Assembly: GCA_012271135.1 (NCBI GenBank) | Contig: JAAXGZ010000002.1 | Coordinates: forward strand, 26,232 to 90,231 | Source: Caldilineales bacterium | Lineage (GTDB): Bacteria; Chloroflexota; Anaerolineae; Caldilineales; Caldilineaceae | Reading direction: 5' to 3' | DNA: 64,000 nucleotides | Shown: one piece after another, positions 52,004 to 61,478 of the stretch | Numbering within the stretch: position 1 is the stretch's first letter | Layout: each line of letters begins with the position of its first letter | Translations under genes and position numbers: made by a program | Notes under the pieces: model-generated | What the model was told of the DNA's origin: nothing | What the model saw: the letters and a program-made list of their open reading frames with translations, nothing else | Databases searched by the model: none

Positions 52004-52984
52004 CTATTCCATCGGATAGCGCAGGCCCCACTGGGCACGGATGGTGTCCAGCGTGGTCATAACGCCCATCGTGTGGGACCAGGTCATGTCCGGGCTTTCC
52101 AGCAACCCGGCCTTGAGGCAGCGATTCACTTCCATGACTTCGTGGGCAAACCCCTTGCCAATGAGGCCCGGTTCCACCCGGTGCCAGTCCTCGCCGTCCA
52201 CCTTGAGGTGGAAATGGTCGGTCAGCCACCAGGGTGTCGGCATCCGGATTTCGCCGCCTGATCCGAACAACAGGCACTCCTGCGGGGTGTTGTCGCGGAT
52301 TGAGGAATAGCAGATTGCCAGGCCACCGTCCGAATATCCCAGCAGTATCCCGCTGCGTTCGTCGATGCCGCCCTCCAAGTGTCCCAGGGTCTCAATCCTG
52401 ACGGGCGAACCGCCGAACAGGTAGGCCGCGAACGACACCGGGTACATGCCAATGTCAAGGAGAGCGCCGCCACCCAGAGCAGGTTCAGTCAGGCGCGATC
52501 GGGCACTTCGGGCACCCCTGAACCCGAAGTCCCCCACCATCATCGTCAGTTGGCCAATCACGCCGTCGTCGATCATGCGCTTGATCTCGCGCGGCACCGG
52601 CAGATATCGGGTCCACATGGCCTCCATTAGGAACACTTTGCGCCGCCGGGCCACGGCGATGATTTCGGCCGCCTCCGCAACATTGATGGCAAACGGCTTT
52701 TCGCACAGGACCGGCTTGCCGGCCTCCAGGGCCAGGATGCTGTGTTCCCGGTGCAGGTTGTGCGGAGTTGCAATGTAGATAACGTCGATGTCCGGATCCT
52801 GCACCAACTCCTCGTAGGTCGCGTATTGGCGCGGGACGCCGAACCGTTCCGCCAGGGCCTGCCTCCGGTCGGCAGTGCGCGAACCGACCGCCAGCAACTC
52901 CGCATCGTCCACCTGCATCAGGCCCTCGCCCAGCCGGTTGGCAATGCTGCCCGCGCCCAGGAATCCCCAACTCACCTTGTCCAT
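52004..52984 (-). CDS. Gfo/Idh/MocA family oxidoreductase, twin copy A
   Basis: The 326-residue protein starts MDKVSWGFLGAGSIANRLGE (NAD-binding) and shows the LCEKPFAINVAEA motif and the domain-closing GGGALLDIGMYPVSFAAYLF. It resembles trans-1,2-dihydrobenzenediol/glucose-fructose oxidoreductase-like members. By my count 34 positions differ from twin copy B, many of them conservative, so both copies are probably functional. Its upstream region is the relic of a thuA 3' end, not a normal promoter, so it relies on read-through from copy B or a new promoter. Confidence 0.9.
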   Translation of the reverse strand: MDKVSWGFLGAGSIANRLGEGLMQVDDAELLAVGSRTADRRQALAERFGVPRQYATYEELVQDPDIDVIYIATPHNLHREHSILALEAGKPVLCEKPFAINVAEAAEIIAVARRRKVFLMEAMWTRYLPVPREIKRMIDDGVIGQLTMMVGDFGFRGARSARSRLTEPALGGGALLDIGMYPVSFAAYLFGGSPVRIETLGHLEGGIDERSGILLGYSDGGLAICYSSIRDNTPQECLLFGSGGEIRMPTPWWLTDHFHLKVDGEDWHRVEPGLIGKGFAHEVMEVNRCLKAGLLESPDMTWSHTMGVMTTLDTIRAQWGLRYPME

Positions 52985-53003
52985 GCCCCGATCTCCCAAG
53001 TCG

Positions 53004-53090
53004 TCAATGGTTTGCACCCCTATCCCAGCATAGGCCGCGCCACCCGATTTCATAGGGTTTCAGCACTTCAAAGTCGCTTGCGACATGTCC
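53004..53090 (-). pseudogene. relic of the thuA 3' end created by the duplication
   Basis: The 28 codons read [20 protein letters not shown] then CWDRGANH and a stop. The intact ThuA-like protein at 54202 ends [20 protein letters not shown] then CWAGGASH, so frame and stop are kept while the rest of the gene is absent. It marks the upstream border of the duplicated block. Confidence 0.8.
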
Positions 53091-53201
53091 CGCCCTGGTC
53101 GGGAACCGGGTGACAGCGAACCTTGGCAGCGCGGATCCACCTGCATGCCATACTGTTCCTGTCGGTGCTGACCGGGCAGGGCCTGTCGGAAAAGGCTGTG
53201 C

Positions 53202-54182
53202 CTATTCCATCGGGTAGCGCAGACCCAACTGGGCACGGATGGTGTCCAAGGTGGCCATAACCCCCATGGTATGGGACCAGGTCATGCCTGGGCTCTCCAG
53301 CAACCCGGCCTTGAGGCAACGGTTCACTTCCATGACTTCGTGTGCAAACCCCTTGCCGATGAGGCCCGGCTCCACCCGGTGCCAGTCCTTGCCGTCCACC
53401 TTGAGGTGGAAGTGGTCGGTCAGCCACCAGGGTGTCGGCATCCGGATCTCGCCGCCCGACCCGAACAACAGGCATTCCTGCGGGGTATTGTCGCGGATTG
53501 ACGAGTAGCCAATCGCCAAGCCGCCATCCGGATAGCCCAGCAGGACTCCGCTGCGTTCGTCGATTCCGTCCGCCAAGTGACCCAGGGTTTCAATCCTGAC
53601 GGGCGATCCGCCGAACAGGTAGGCCGCGAACGACACCGGGTAGACGCCGACCTCAATCAGGGCGCCGCCGCCCAGGGCCGGATCGGTCATGCGCGATGGG
53701 GTGCTGCGGGAAGCCCTGAACCCGAAGTCTCCCACCATCATCGTCAGTTGGCCGATCACGCCGTCGTCGACCATGCGCTTGATCTCGCGCGGTGCCGGCA
53801 GGTACCGGGTCCACATGGCTTCCATCAGGAACAGGTTGCGTCGCCGGGCCACGGCGATGACTTCGGCGGCCTCCGCAACATTGATGGCGAACGGTTTCTC
53901 GCACAGGACCGGCTTGCCGGCCTCCAGGGCCAAGATGCTGTGTTCCCTGTGCAGGCTGTGTGGGGTCGTAACGTAGACAATGTCGATGTCCGGGTCCTGC
54001 ACCAACTCCTCGTAGGTCGCGTATTGGCGCGGGACGCCGAACCGCTCTGCCAAGGCCTGCCTCCGATCGTCGGTGAGCGAACCCACCGCCAACAGTTCCG
54101 CATCGGCCACCTGCATCAGCCCCTCGGCCAGGCGATTGGCGATGCTGCCCGCGCCCAGGAACCCCCACCGCACCTTGTCCAT
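53202..54182 (-). CDS. Gfo/Idh/MocA family oxidoreductase, twin copy B
   Basis: This 326-residue dehydrogenase-like protein (start MDKVRWGFLGAGSIANRLAE) is the near-identical twin of the gene at 52004. Differences cluster around the strand before the active-site Lys (DIVYVTTPHSLH versus DVIYIATPHNLH) and in a loop near residue 155 (RASRSTPSR versus RGARSARSR). It begins 19 bp after the ThuA-like gene, so the two are co-transcribed. Substrate is unknown; a sugar or inositol derivative is likely. Confidence 0.9.
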   Translation of the reverse strand: MDKVRWGFLGAGSIANRLAEGLMQVADAELLAVGSLTDDRRQALAERFGVPRQYATYEELVQDPDIDIVYVTTPHSLHREHSILALEAGKPVLCEKPFAINVAEAAEVIAVARRRNLFLMEAMWTRYLPAPREIKRMVDDGVIGQLTMMVGDFGFRASRSTPSRMTDPALGGGALIEVGVYPVSFAAYLFGGSPVRIETLGHLADGIDERSGVLLGYPDGGLAIGYSSIRDNTPQECLLFGSGGEIRMPTPWWLTDHFHLKVDGKDWHRVEPGLIGKGFAHEVMEVNRCLKAGLLESPGMTWSHTMGVMATLDTIRAQLGLRYPME

Positions 54183-54201
54183 AGTCCGGTTTTCCTTGGC
54201 G

Positions 54202-54861
<660 letters not shown>

Positions 54862-54911
54862 AATTTTTCTCCCGTTGGGCAAATTGGAATCTGCATCGAA
54901 ACCTTTTCCGC

Positions 54912-55871
54912 TCAGCGCTGAAGGGCACCGCCGCCGGAAGCCACCAATTGCTCGACCTCGGCCCTGTGGGTGACCAGCATGTCGCCGTGCTGGGTCAGAG
55001 TCATGGCAGCCATGACCGAACCGAAGCGCAAGCCCATTTCCACGTCCTGGTTCAACAGGCCATGCAGCACGCCGGCAGCCAGGGCATCGCCCGCGCCCAG
55101 CCGATCCACCACCTGCACGGGTACCACATCCCGTCTGAAAACGACGCCAGCATGCCGAACGTAGGTGGCCTCCGTGCCGCAGGACATGACAACCGTATCC
55201 CCGGCCGCCAGGTCTGCCAGTGCTTCAAGTTGCGCTTCCGGTGCGCCTTGAAGCCCCAGGACCGTCTCGGCATCCGCCTGTCCGCAGAACAGAATATCCG
55301 CCATGCTCAACATGGGCTGGAGCGTGGTGCGGGCCTCGGCCGCGGTCCACAACTTGGATCGGAAGTTGAGATCGAAACTGACCATCACCCCCCGGGCGCG
55401 GGCCTCCGCCAGTGCCGTTCGGGTCACGTCAAGGCAACTCGGGGACACGGCCGGGGTGATGCCGCTGATGTGGAAAATCGACGTATCCATTAGCCGGTCC
55501 CAGTTCACCTGGTCCGGCCGCAGCCGGCTTGCACACGAAGCAGCCCGGTCGTAAATCACATCCACGTTGCGCGGCGGCTCGGCATTCTCCAGGAAATAAA
55601 GCCCGGTTCGCCCTTCGTCGCTCCACACCATACACGAAAGATCAACTCCGGCTTGCCGCAGGTGATTGGCCACCAGGCGACCGGTGGCTCCGACCGGCAG
55701 GCCGCTGCACCAGGCGGTACGGTACCCAAGCCGGGCCAGGGCCACCAAGGTATTGGCCTCCGCCCCTCCGGGATGCACATCAAGCTGCCGCGCGGTTTCC
55801 AAGTGGCTGCCGGCAGGTACACTGAGGCGCAGCATTACTTCGCCCAGTCCGGTTACGTCATACAGAGACAT
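54912..55871 (-). CDS. kdgK: PfkB-family sugar kinase, probably 2-keto-3-deoxygluconate kinase
   Basis: The 319-residue ribokinase-fold protein starts [18 protein letters not shown] and has the conserved N-terminal [15 protein letters not shown] and the catalytic [12 protein letters not shown] near the C-terminus. The pattern GEVMLRLS and HPGGAEAN, together with the [11 protein letters not shown] segment, is typical of KdgK-like enzymes. A KDG kinase feeds sugar acids to the Entner-Doudoroff aldolase. It is the first gene of the minus-strand sugar module. Confidence 0.85.
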   Translation of the reverse strand: MSLYDVTGLGEVMLRLSVPAGSHLETARQLDVHPGGAEANTLVALARLGYRTAWCSGLPVGATGRLVANHLRQAGVDLSCMVWSDEGRTGLYFLENAEPPRNVDVIYDRAASCASRLRPDQVNWDRLMDTSIFHISGITPAVSPSCLDVTRTALAEARARGVMVSFDLNFRSKLWTAAEARTTLQPMLSMADILFCGQADAETVLGLQGAPEAQLEALADLAAGDTVVMSCGTEATYVRHAGVVFRRDVVPVQVVDRLGAGDALAAGVLHGLLNQDVEMGLRFGSVMAAMTLTQHGDMLVTHRAEVEQLVASGGGALQR

Positions 55872-56084
55872 GTATTCGCCTGCTTGGAAATCCGAGACGG
55901 CAGCCTGGCAGCGCCGGGTCCGGACACTAGCCGCGCCCGTCCCGCCGAAACCCGGTCCTCGCCGTGATCGGGCCTATATCTTGGCATACCGGGCGGCTGC
56001 ATTCCATAGTGGCAGATGCACTTGTCCGGCTCCCGTCCCGCCGTCGGCAAGTGCAGTCCGGATGACACCCCGCCGGCGCTCCGC

Positions 56085-56918
56085 ATGCAGTTGACCAAGT
56101 TGCACAACGGCCTGTCGGCCTATCAATTCGAACTGCTGGCGGACTGGCCTGTGGAAGCATGCGTCAGCACGCGCACAGGCGGCGTCAGCGAACCCCCGTT
56201 CGACTCGCTGAACTTCAGCACGCGCCGAGGTGATTCTGAGGTTGCGGTCGGCGCCAACATCGAGCGTTTCAGCCAGGCATGCGGATTCCGCCGGAAAGAT
56301 CTGGTATGGGCCGGGCAAATTCGATCCGATGCCGTCCGCGAGGCCACGGATGTCCACCGCGGCACGCGCCTCGCGGGGACGGATGGATTGGTGACTTCCG
56401 AAGTTCGCCTGCCCTTAATGACCCTGTATGCGGACTGTGTGCCCATCGTGATCTACGACACCATGCACCACCGACTGGGGGTGGCCCATGCCGGCTGGCA
56501 GGGAACGGTCAAGCGCATTGCCGAACGGTTGCTCCAACTGCTCGGCCGTCGGTACGGGACCGTCCCGGCCGACTGCGTGGCCGGTCTGGGTCCCAGCATC
56601 GGCCCAGACAGCTACGAAATTGGCGACGACGTAATCCAACTGGTCCGAACCACCCAGGACGATGCCGCCTCCCTGCTCCGGCCATCCGCGCGCGCGGGCA
56701 GGGCGTACTTTGACCTGTGGGAGGCCAACCGCCGACAACTCGCGGCCGGGGGCGTGCCCGGCGACAGAATCGAGGTCAGCGGTTTGGACACGGCTGCCCT
56801 GCCGGATGAGTTTTTTTCCCATCGGGCTGCACGAGGCCGTTGCGGATTGTTCGGCATGCTTTGCTGGCTTGAACCTCAATCCCACCGGCTCCATGGGAAC
56901 CGCGGGATTTCCTTGTGA
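56085..56918 (+). CDS. pgeF: PgeF/YfiH family peptidoglycan editing factor
   Basis: PgeF removes misincorporated serine-type precursors from peptidoglycan synthesis; older names are laccase-domain or YfiH protein. The 277-residue product has the family start VSTRTGGVSEPPFDSLNFS, the metal ligand Cys118 in LYADCVPI, His135 in VAHAGWQGT and the end FFSHRAARGRCGLF. The first family ligand, His in a QVHG context, is Arg80 here (WAGQIRSDAV). The start at 56085 (MQLTKLHNG) fits the family better than the ATG at 56016. The stop overlaps yggS. Confidence 0.88.
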   Translation: MQLTKLHNGLSAYQFELLADWPVEACVSTRTGGVSEPPFDSLNFSTRRGDSEVAVGANIERFSQACGFRRKDLVWAGQIRSDAVREATDVHRGTRLAGTDGLVTSEVRLPLMTLYADCVPIVIYDTMHHRLGVAHAGWQGTVKRIAERLLQLLGRRYGTVPADCVAGLGPSIGPDSYEIGDDVIQLVRTTQDDAASLLRPSARAGRAYFDLWEANRRQLAAGGVPGDRIEVSGLDTAALPDEFFSHRAARGRCGLFGMLCWLEPQSHRLHGNRGISL

Positions 56919-57634
56919 TGAACAACGGCCAACTCCGAGAGCATCTGCAATCCAGGGTCGATGCAGTCCGGGAGCGGCTGGCCCGCGCGGCCGAGGCTTC
57001 CGGCAGGCGCGCCGAGGACGTGACACTGGTAGCGGCCTGCAAAACCCAGCCCGATGCCATGGTCGCAGCCGCGTTCGACTGCGGCGTGCGCCACTTCGGA
57101 GAGAACCGCCCGGAGGAACTGGCCCGTCGGCACCGGGTTCCGGATCTGGCCGGGCGTCCAATCCACTGGCATTTGATTGGTCCGCTACAAAGCCGCAAGC
57201 TCAAACTGCTGCCACCGAATCTGACCCTGATTCAAAGCGTGGATCGTCTCAAGACGGCACGCCTGTTGGCCAACACAGGCCTGCGCACCGAGACTCCCGT
57301 ACCGATCCTGCTCCAAGTCAATCCGGCCGGCGAAGCGTCCAAACAAGGGGTCGCGCTCGGCGCGGCGCTACCCATGGCCGAAGCCATCTCGCAGATGGAA
57401 GGCCTGACCCCGCGCGGCCTGATGGCCATGACCCCCCTGGACGCCGGCGAATCCGAACTGCGAACCCTGTTTGCCGCGGTCCGTGCGGAACTCCAGCGGA
57501 TTCAAACCAGCCTTGTCGTTCCGGGATGGACCGAACTCTCGATGGGCATGAGTCAGGACTTCGAGCCAGCGGTGCAGGAGGGTGCTACAATCGTCCGCAT
57601 TGGCACTTCCCTGTTCGGTCCCAGAGCTGGCTGA
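56915..57634 (+). CDS. yggS: PLP homeostasis protein YggS
   Basis: A 239-residue PLP-binding alanine-racemase-like barrel that buffers pyridoxal phosphate. The PLP lysine is Lys43 (LVAACKTQP), followed by HFGENRPEEL, WHLIGPLQSRKLK, LLQVNPAGEASKQGV, TPRGLMAM and the phosphate-binding LSMGMSQDFEPAVQEGAT. It overlaps pgeF by 4 bp and precedes proC by 24 bp. The pgeF-yggS-yggT neighbourhood is common in many phyla, often with sepF, absent here. Confidence 0.95.
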   Translation: MMNNGQLREHLQSRVDAVRERLARAAEASGRRAEDVTLVAACKTQPDAMVAAAFDCGVRHFGENRPEELARRHRVPDLAGRPIHWHLIGPLQSRKLKLLPPNLTLIQSVDRLKTARLLANTGLRTETPVPILLQVNPAGEASKQGVALGAALPMAEAISQMEGLTPRGLMAMTPLDAGESELRTLFAAVRAELQRIQTSLVVPGWTELSMGMSQDFEPAVQEGATIVRIGTSLFGPRAG

Positions 57635-57658
57635 ACAGTTCCTGCGGACTGCTCCCCG

Positions 57659-58477
57659 ATGGCATCAGAACGGCGAATCCTCATCATTGGAGGAGGGGCA
57701 ATGGGCAGTGCCCTGCTGCGCGGCGTGCTGCAGAAGGGACTGTACCAGCCCGACGAGATCGAAGTGGCCGAACCGGTGCCGGCCTTGCAGGCCGCGCTGG
57801 CGTCGGAGTTCGGCGTGGCCGTCAATGCCCTGGAACGCACCGGTTCCTGGTCTCACGAACTGGCTCTTGTGTGCCTGAAGCCGCAGGTGTTCGGGTCCGC
57901 GATGCAAAGGTTTCGCGAGGACCGATCCCTGGACATTGGCCTGTACGTGTCCATCATGGCCGGAGTTTCACTGCATTCCCTGCAACTCGCTGCGGGGACC
58001 GGCAGCGTGATTAGGGCCATGCCCAATACACCGGCCCAGGTTCTGACGGGCATGACGATGTGGACGGCCACAAGCGGGGTTTCGCAAGCCCAGCGCGAGT
58101 CTGCCCGGGCCATATTTGCGGCGGTAGGGGAGGAGCTATACACCGACCATGAAGCAGACTTGGATCGGGCGACGGCCATCAATGGTTCGGGCCCGGGCTA
58201 CCTGTTTCTGGTGCTGGAAGCCATGATTGATGCCGGCGTCCACATTGGCCTGAGTCGGGACGCAGCCGCCAAGCTGGCCACGCAGACATTGTTGGGCTCG
58301 GGCGAACTGGCCAAGCAAATGGCCGACATCCATCCTGCGGAACTGCGCAACCGCGTAACCTCCCCGGGCGGCACCACGGCCGCAGGGATCCAGCAACTTG
58401 AACTTGCAGGTTTGCGAGGGGTAATTGCGTCCGCGATCGAGTCGGCTTGGAAGCGGAGTGTGGAACTGGGCGGTTAA
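57659..58477 (+). CDS. proC: pyrroline-5-carboxylate reductase
   Basis: ProC makes the last step of proline synthesis with NAD(P)H. The 272-residue protein starts with the Rossmann motif ILIIGGGAMGSALLRGVL and contains the conserved RAMPNTPAQVLTGMT, INGSGPGYLFLVLEAM (dimer and substrate site), and TSPGGTTAAGIQQLE. Length and motifs are normal. It lies in the same transcript as yggS and yggT. Confidence 0.96.
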   Translation: MASERRILIIGGGAMGSALLRGVLQKGLYQPDEIEVAEPVPALQAALASEFGVAVNALERTGSWSHELALVCLKPQVFGSAMQRFREDRSLDIGLYVSIMAGVSLHSLQLAAGTGSVIRAMPNTPAQVLTGMTMWTATSGVSQAQRESARAIFAAVGEELYTDHEADLDRATAINGSGPGYLFLVLEAMIDAGVHIGLSRDAAAKLATQTLLGSGELAKQMADIHPAELRNRVTSPGGTTAAGIQQLELAGLRGVIASAIESAWKRSVELGG

Positions 58478-58519
58478 CCGCTGCCGCCACTCATCTTCGA
58501 CTAACCCGATACCATTCGC

Positions 58520-58759
58520 ATGGCTCTCCTGATCACCGTCCTCCAAATCTATTCCTTCCTGATCTTCATCAGGATCATGCTGACTTGGATTCCCAACCTA
58601 GACCACTCCCTTGCACCCGTCCAGCTGCTGTGCCGGCTCACCGATCCGGTGCTCGACCTGGCGCGGCGGTACATCCCTCCCCTGGGTATGATCGACGTTT
58701 CCTCAGCGGTGGTGCTGCTGGTCCTGATGTTTGTGGTCCGGGCCCTGGCATCCCTGTAG
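58520..58759 (+). CDS. yggT: YggT family membrane protein
   Basis: This 79-residue protein has two membrane helices (LLITVLQIYSFLIFIRIML and VVLLVLMFVVRAL) and the family loop LCRLTDPVLDLARRYIPPLG. YggT proteins influence division or ion handling and usually lie behind yggS/proC, as here (42 bp gap). Confidence 0.93.
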   Translation: MALLITVLQIYSFLIFIRIMLTWIPNLDHSLAPVQLLCRLTDPVLDLARRYIPPLGMIDVSSAVVLLVLMFVVRALASL

Positions 58760-58847
58760 CGTCTCAAGCGAAACCGCCCGGTCCGCTTCACGCGTCCAGT
58801 CTCGGAACCACGCTCCGGCTTCGCCTTACGGACTTGCCACAGAGGCA

Positions 58848-59137
58848 ATGGAGCGCGCAACCGGCCACACGGCGGCAGATCCGGTCCAACGGCACCTGGC
58901 GACCTTTGAAAGGCTGAGGGTGCATGAATGTCTGATCGAACAAATGGCCGCCATCGCGCTGCTGGACCTGTTTCTCTATTCCGACCAGCCCATGCCGACC
59001 GCAGCTGTCCTTGACGTGGGGCCTCGCCGTGACCCTCTACTACATCGGGGCGCTGTTCGTGGCCACGGCCTCGGTGTTCGCCGCACTGCCTTTGATCTGG
59101 TCCGCAGAAGCACCAGGCACCGGATGAGGGGCGACCG
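58848..59137 (+). pseudogene. frameshifted membrane-protein remnant, possibly a CDP-alcohol phosphatidyltransferase tail
   Basis: Two overlapping frames together give a helix-rich C-terminus: QMAAIALLDLFLYSDQPMPT in one frame and, after a one-base shift near 59010, TWGLAVTLYYIGALFVATAS to a TGA at 59135-59137. The QM.AI...L context followed by a last helix resembles the end of PgsA-type phosphatidyltransferases, but the N-terminal two thirds and the catalytic motif are missing. It fills the gap between yggT and the secreted protein gene. I see nothing else in the gap. Confidence 0.35.
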
Positions 59138-59188
59138 GCAGGGGTGAACGCGGCTGTGTTGACCGCGAATTCCCGTGGACTGTGGTAC

Positions 59189-61213
59189 CTATTGGCCTGG
59201 ACAGGAGGCGGCGACCCGGTGCACGGAGTCCCCGTCCAACACTGCATGGGTACGGTTGGCCAACACAGTCCGGTCGGCGGCGGACACCACAACCCCACCG
59301 GCAAGGCCGAAGGCGCCGGCCGCCACGGAAACTCCGTCCGCATCGGCATCGCAGACCGCGACCGTGTAGGCAAACTTCAGTGTGTCCGTTCCCGATCCCT
59401 CAGTGTAGACAAGTTGGCGTTCCGCACTGCCCACAGTCAGCGTGACCATCGGCCGGCGTGAAACATACACCGGCTGATCGAAATCAACTTCCAGGGAAAT
59501 CACCTCGGCATCCGCGTATCCCTGAGGGTCCGCAGGTTCCGAATCAAACCGCAAGGATGCGATGGCGGGCACGGAGTCGCCTTCCCCGCCCGGTCCGGCA
59601 ACTGCCAGTGAAAACTCCCCGGACACCGCATATCCGTAGCTGTTGCGCACGGTATAGACGTACTCGACTTCGGGTTCCGCACCTGCAGGTGTTCCCACGA
59701 GCGATCCGTTGTCCGAGTTGAAGGTCAGCCCAGATGGCAAAACGGCACTTGCGCAGGTTCCGTCCGCGACATCTATTTTCAGGCACAGTTCATAGGTATG
59801 GGGTCCGCAGTCTCCGGACATCCGCGGCATCGACAAGCCATCGTCGGCCACCAGGGTCCCCGCCCTCAAGACCAGATCGTCCACCGAGGACAGAAACCCT
59901 GGCGGCGATTGCACTGTGAAGGACACCTGTTGGGCATTGTCCGCTTGGCCCGTCTCAAGGTATCCACCCGACCCCAGTGCCTCCACCTGGGGCAGAACCT
60001 TGGCGTAATACGTTTGATCCACTACCAGGCCGGGAAAGCCGATATTCGGCTGGGTCACTTCAATTACGCCCGGGCGGCCGCGGCGCTTGGGGAAGGACTC
60101 CGCGTCCTGAGTCAGCAGCACAACCCAGGACACCGACCGTCCGAGAGCCGGCGGCGCGTCCCAGGTCAGGGCGGGGGATGCTTGGCACGCGCCGTCGTCA
60201 ACCTTCACGCCGGTGACCCGCGGCACCAACGTGACATGCAGCGTTGCGGTCCCGAAGGCCCCTGGGTACCTTCCGTATTGATAGGCCGCGTACACATGGC
60301 TTCCGGTACTGTCCACGTCTCCGGCCTCGAACCGGAAGGGAGCATGATAGTCATCGTTGCCGCCGCATTCCCCGAAGGCATTGCAGACAATTCCGTCGTC
60401 GACCCCGCGGCGGGTTCCGTTCACCACCCCCACGGTGGTGGTGTCGAGCCCCGGATGCGCACTGTCTCCGCTCAGGAAGACCACCGCAGACTCCGCGCCG
60501 GCCGGAGACTGCCAGTGCAACTCAAGGCCGGGCGGGTCCGGTCTGCCCTGCACGGGAATTAGACACTTGTCCGAGGTAGCAATGTCGAACGTACCGGACA
60601 GGGACACCAATCCCGCGTCCAGAACACACCTGCGATCAACCATGTGGGCTGCGTCCGGTGCCAACGCGGGATGGGCCAGCACTGCCGCCTCCTCGGCCTG
60701 ATTTTGGACGGTACCGCCGTTGAGGGCTATCGAACCGGCTTCCACGGCGACGCCGGCCATTGCGAGCTCCCCCGGAGCAATGGTGTACCCGAACACAAGG
60801 CGTGCACTGCCCGAACCCGACTGATAATTCGCTTGCCCAACGGTTTCGCCCAACTTTAGGTTGATGCTCGGCAAGCCTGTGACATACACCACTTGGTCGA
60901 ACGTAACCGTGATCAGGATGGCATCGCCTTGCTCTCCGTACGTCCGGTCTGGTCCGGGTTGGGACGTGAAGGCAACCGAACCCACCACAGGAGCCGCTGC
61001 CCAGACAGCCGTGGGAAACATTGTGGCCAAGGCCACCACGGCCAACACCATCGCGCTCCATTTGAGGCCTGTGGGCAAGACCTTGATTTCAGCGAACGGG
61101 GAGTACGCCGAGCGCGCTGAACAGGTGGAAACTGGGGACGCGGGGGGATGAGCCAAGGTGAAGAACCCTCCAGAAGGGGGTGTTGGATGTGGCGTGTGTT
61201 TGGCGTGCCTCAT
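59189..61213 (-). CDS. secreted Ig-like repeat protein
   Basis: The product is exported. After a Pro/Ser-rich leader there is a hydrophobic signal helix (MVLAVVALATMFPTAVWA) ending at an AxA-type site before APVVGSVAF. Two copies of the same Ig-like repeat follow, near the start (ILITVTFDQVVYVTGLPSIN, GSGSARLVFGYT, SIALNGGTVQNQ) and at the end (ISLEVDFDQPVYVSRRP, GSGTDTLKFAYTV). A middle part holds Cys-containing and putative-Ig (LPSGLTFNSDNGSLVGTPAG) segments. No membrane anchor or sorting motif is seen. The start is uncertain: a TACAAT box overlaps the ATG at 61213, so translation may begin later, nearer the signal helix. It is probably a surface or adhesion protein. Confidence 0.7.
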   Translation of the reverse strand: MRHAKHTPHPTPPSGGFFTLAHPPASPVSTCSARSAYSPFAEIKVLPTGLKWSAMVLAVVALATMFPTAVWAAAPVVGSVAFTSQPGPDRTYGEQGDAILITVTFDQVVYVTGLPSINLKLGETVGQANYQSGSGSARLVFGYTIAPGELAMAGVAVEAGSIALNGGTVQNQAEEAAVLAHPALAPDAAHMVDRRCVLDAGLVSLSGTFDIATSDKCLIPVQGRPDPPGLELHWQSPAGAESAVVFLSGDSAHPGLDTTTVGVVNGTRRGVDDGIVCNAFGECGGNDDYHAPFRFEAGDVDSTGSHVYAAYQYGRYPGAFGTATLHVTLVPRVTGVKVDDGACQASPALTWDAPPALGRSVSWVVLLTQDAESFPKRRGRPGVIEVTQPNIGFPGLVVDQTYYAKVLPQVEALGSGGYLETGQADNAQQVSFTVQSPPGFLSSVDDLVLRAGTLVADDGLSMPRMSGDCGPHTYELCLKIDVADGTCASAVLPSGLTFNSDNGSLVGTPAGAEPEVEYVYTVRNSYGYAVSGEFSLAVAGPGGEGDSVPAIASLRFDSEPADPQGYADAEVISLEVDFDQPVYVSRRPMVTLTVGSAERQLVYTEGSGTDTLKFAYTVAVCDADADGVSVAAGAFGLAGGVVVSAADRTVLANRTHAVLDGDSVHRVAASCPGQ

Positions 61214-61478
61214 ATTGTAGAGGTTGAGCCGGGAACCTGAATGCCGCCGTAGCCAACCGGCTCTCACCCAACTGCCGGAACCCACTAGCAAGCCTGCTGT
61301 CCGTCGACCGGTTCTGCACCATTGTAGGAACCCTCGCCGTTTGTGCGACCGCCACCAATATCAACAAGATTGAAACAGTGCCCATCCTGACCTCGTTGCA
61401 GTGCTAAGCACGGGATGGGTGCTACAATAAGCGGAAGCCGCGGGTGCTACAACACCACACGGCTCCCTGACAGGCAGG

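Larger units (their letters stand above)
51990..53091. repeat. tandem duplication unit A (thuA tail plus Gfo gene)
   Basis: This 1.1-kb stretch matches 53188-54289 in direct orientation, covering the whole Gfo/Idh gene, a few bases beyond its stop and the final codons of a thuA gene upstream. The units are about 96 bp apart. The proteins are about 90 percent identical. Confidence 0.8.

Noticed and set aside
61425..61454. Two copies of GGTGCTACAA as a CRISPR or operator array
   Set aside because: Only two short copies exist, at the left border of the solo tnpB; no array or spacer pattern is present anywhere in the window.
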